Positions 6,723 through 8,540 of a stretch of DNA of 8,540 nucleotides are shown here, one piece after another. How positions within the stretch are numbered: the stretch's first letter is position 1; the number at the start of each line of letters is the position of its first letter. The DNA is from Solirubrobacteraceae bacterium. Lineage in GTDB: Bacteria > Actinomycetota > Thermoleophilia > Solirubrobacterales > Solirubrobacteraceae. Under the pieces are notes generated by a model that saw only the letters and a list, made by a program, of their open reading frames with translations, was not told the origin of the DNA and did not search any database. Location: assembly GCA_019683665.1 (NCBI GenBank), contig JADGIB010000149.1:1-8540 (forward strand), read 5' to 3'. A program made the translations under genes and the position numbers.

Positions 6723-7695
6723 GGGCGCCGTCGTCTCCTGGGTGGGGGGCGAGCGGGCCGAGGCGGAGCTCGTCCCCGCGGCCGGGTACCCGATGGAGCG
6801 CATCCGCGTCAGCGGCCTGTCGCGCACGAACCCGCTGAAGGCGGCCCGCTCGGCGCTGCAGGCGGTCGGCGCGTTCGCGCGCGCCTGGCGGATCGTCGGG
6901 CGCGAGCGGCCGGACGCGGTCCTGGGCGGCGGCGGCTACGTCGCCGGCCCGGTCGGCGCCGCCGCGGCGCTGCGGCGGGTGCCGCTCGTGCTGACCGAGG
7001 CCGACTCGCACCTCGGGCTGGCCAACCGGCTGCTGGCGCCGTTCGCGCGGCGCGTCTGCCTCGCCTTCCCGATCGCCGGGCGCGAGGGCGGGCGCTACCT
7101 CGTCACCGGGCGCCCGGTCCCGCCGCCGGTCGCCGACCGCGCCGCCGCCCGGGCCCGCTTCGGCCTGCCGCCGGACGCGCAGGTGGTCCTCGTCTTCGGT
7201 GGCTCGCTCGGGGCGCGGCGGATCAACGAGGCGGCGGTCGAGGCGTTCGCCGACGCCCCGTACTGGGTCCTGCACGCCAGCGGCGTGCGCGACCACGACG
7301 AGCTGCGCCCGCGGATCCGCTCCCCGCGCCACGTGCTCGAGCCCTACATCCAGCCGTTCGGGGACGCGCTCGCCGCCGCCGACCTCGTCGTCGCCCGCGC
7401 CGGCGGCTCGATCTTCGAGGTCGCCGCCCACGGGCTGCCGGCCCTGCTGGTGCCCTATCCGCACGCCGCCGCCGACCACCAGACCGCGAACGCGCGCTGG
7501 ATGGCGCAGGCCGGCGCGGCCGTCGTCGTGCCCGACGCCGAGCTGGACGCGGCGCGGCTGCGGGCCGAGGTCGACGCGCTCCTGGGCGACCGCGGGCGCC
7601 TGGCGGCGATGGCGCGGGCGTCGCGGGCGATCGCCCGCCCGGACGCCGCCGCCCGGATCGCCGGCGAGGTGCTGGCCGCCGCCCGCGGCCGGTGA
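6619..7695 (+). CDS. murG: MurG, UDP-GlcNAc:lipid I GlcNAc transferase (lipid II synthase)
   Basis: MurG is a peripheral GT-B glycosyltransferase (family GT28) on the inner face of the membrane. It adds GlcNAc to lipid I to make lipid II. The 358-residue product is of normal length. The N-terminal acceptor domain has the glycine-rich loop GGTAGH (16-21; usually GGTGGH) and GGGGYVAGP (103-111). The C-terminal donor domain has FGGSLGARRIN (193-203), ARAGGSIFEVAAHGLP (259-274) and PYPHAAADHQTANA (279-292), which covers the UDP-GlcNAc contacts. The acceptor-side block usually reading HEQN..pG..N is TEADSHLGLAN (126-136) here, and the usual TGNPVR is TGRPVP (163-168). ATG 6619 places the glycine loop correctly. 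The start lies inside ftsW with a 104-bp overlap, and even the latest plausible start (GTG 6649) would leave about 74 bp. Confidence 0.95.
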   Translation: MADERTDPPRVLIAAGGTAGHVVPALAVADELRAEGAVVSWVGGERAEAELVPAAGYPMERIRVSGLSRTNPLKAARSALQAVGAFARAWRIVGRERPDAVLGGGGYVAGPVGAAAALRRVPLVLTEADSHLGLANRLLAPFARRVCLAFPIAGREGGRYLVTGRPVPPPVADRAAARARFGLPPDAQVVLVFGGSLGARRINEAAVEAFADAPYWVLHASGVRDHDELRPRIRSPRHVLEPYIQPFGDALAAADLVVARAGGSIFEVAAHGLPALLVPYPHAAADHQTANARWMAQAGAAVVVPDAELDAARLRAEVDALLGDRGRLAAMARASRAIARPDAAARIAGEVLAAARGR

Positions 7696-7711
7696 GCGCG
7701 CCCGGCGCCCG

Positions 7712-7717
7712 TACGAT
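7712..7717 (+). promoter_or_regulatory. Putative -10 box (TACGAT) for a leaderless murC transcript
   Basis: TACGAT matches TANNNT and ends 7 nt before the GTG at 7725, in the 29-bp murG-murC gap. No Shine-Dalgarno sequence is present between murG and this GTG, apart from a distant GGTGAG at the murG stop. A leaderless start is therefore the simplest explanation. The ATG at 7716 overlaps the box, is in frame with murC and is the competing start. No convincing -35 box is seen. Confidence 0.4.
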
Positions 7718-7724
7718 GGCCGCC

Positions 7725-8540
7725 GTGAGCGAAGCACCGTGGAGCGGCCGGCGGCTGCACGTCCTCGGGATCGGCGGCGCCGGGATGAGCGCCTACGCGC
7801 TGGCCGCGCAGGCGCTCGGCGCGCAGGTCACCGGGTCCGACCAGGCCGACTCGCCGTACGCCCGCGAGGTCCGCGCGGCCGGCATCCCGGTCGCGATCGG
7901 CCACGACCCGGCGAACCTGCCGGCCGGGGACGGGGCGGAGGTCGTCGCCTCCAGCGCCGTGCCGGCCGGCAACCCGGAGCTGGCCGCCGCGCGCCGGCGC
8001 GGCCTGCCGGTCCGCACCCGGGCGCAGCTGCTGGCCGAGCTGACGGCGCTGCGGCGCACGATCGCCGTCGCCGGCGCCCACGGGAAGACGACGACCTCGT
8101 CGATGATCGCCCACGTCCTGCTCGCCTGCGGGCTCGACCCCGGCTACCTCATCGGCGGGGTCCTGCGCACGACCGGCCGCAACGGGGCGTGGGGGAGCGG
8201 CGAGTGGCTCGTCGTCGAGGCCGACGAGTCCGACGGCTCGTTCCTCGACCTCGACGTCGACCTCGCCGTCGTCACGAACGTCGAGCTCGACCACCACGCC
8301 CGCTGGGGGTCGCTCGAGGAGCTGCAGGCCGCCTTCGCGGCCTTCGAGGCGCGGGCCCGGCGGGTCGTCGCCTGGTCGGCGCCGGGCGACGTCGAGCTGG
8401 CCGCCGGCGGCTCGACGTTCACGTGGCGGGGGCGGACCGTCCGCCTCGCCGTCCCCGGCGCGCACAACGCCGCCAACGCGGTGGCGGCGCTCGAGGCGGC
8501 GCGGCTGGCCGGGGCGGGCGAGGACGACGCGGTCGCCGCG
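7725..8540 (+). CDS. murC: MurC, UDP-MurNAc:L-alanine ligase (5' part, runs off the window)
   Basis: MurC adds the first stem residue, L-Ala, to UDP-MurNAc using ATP in the cytoplasm. The frame is open to the right edge, giving 272 residues of a protein that is normally about 450-490. The N-terminal UDP-binding loop is GIGGAGMSAYA (15-25), which is typical of MurC and unlike MurD. The ATPase domain has P-loop GAHGKTTT (117-124), YLIGG (141-145), EADESDGSF (165-173) and TNVELDHH (184-191). GAHNAANAVAA (245-255) ends the visible central domain. The stretch from the DH pair to that motif is about 36 residues shorter than in E. coli MurC by hand count. I chose GTG 7725 because of the TACGAT box upstream. 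An in-frame ATG at 7716 would add three residues and is nearly as plausible. The gene follows murG by 29 bp. Confidence 0.93.
   Translation, partial: MSEAPWSGRRLHVLGIGGAGMSAYALAAQALGAQVTGSDQADSPYAREVRAAGIPVAIGHDPANLPAGDGAEVVASSAVPAGNPELAAARRRGLPVRTRAQLLAELTALRRTIAVAGAHGKTTTSSMIAHVLLACGLDPGYLIGGVLRTTGRNGAWGSGEWLVVEADESDGSFLDLDVDLAVVTNVELDHHARWGSLEELQAAFAAFEARARRVVAWSAPGDVELAAGGSTFTWRGRTVRLAVPGAHNAANAVAALEAARLAGAGEDDAVAA

Noticed and set aside
6505..8465. Two long minus-strand frames over murG and murC (6505-7737 and 7455-8465)
   Set aside because: Both are antisense to conserved genes, overlap each other and show no domain.
7725..8540. The final ligase being the missing MurD
   Set aside because: GIGGAGMSAYA, AHGKTTT and EADESDGSF are MurC signatures, and the position after murG is the usual one for murC.

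Overview
The window is one stretch of a division and cell wall (dcw) cluster from a very GC-rich bacterium. All genes lie on the + strand and there is almost no non-coding DNA. In order it holds the last 20 codons of an unidentified upstream gene, then ftsI, murE, murF, mraY, ftsW, murG and the first 272 codons of murC, which runs off the right edge. The largest gap between genes is 52 bp. I see no mobile elements, RNA genes, CRISPR arrays or transferred-looking segments.

The very high GC content, strong G/C bias at third codon positions, GTG starts, a meso-diaminopimelate-type MurE (DNPR motif), a short FtsI without PASTA domains and the particular gene order suggest a high-GC actinobacterium. 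My best guess is class Thermoleophilia (Solirubrobacterales and relatives). That placement is inference from general resemblance, not from a marker gene.

The genes form one pathway. MurC (partial), MurE and MurF add L-Ala, meso-DAP and D-Ala-D-Ala to UDP-MurNAc in the cytoplasm. MraY moves the phospho-MurNAc-pentapeptide to undecaprenyl phosphate to make lipid I, and MurG adds GlcNAc to make lipid II. FtsW polymerises lipid II at the septum and FtsI crosslinks the new strands. The D-Glu ligase murD, usually found between mraY and ftsW, is not in that slot.

Nothing here looks like a wholly new system. The points worth a second look are: the missing murD; a 104-bp same-strand overlap of ftsW and murG that encodes an Arg/Gly-rich FtsW tail; repeated TANNAT/CAGGAT boxes 6-7 nt before three start codons, suggesting leaderless or internal transcription starts; shortened central domains in both MurF and MurC; a divergent acceptor-side motif in MurG; and a 61-base stretch with no A or T at the left edge.
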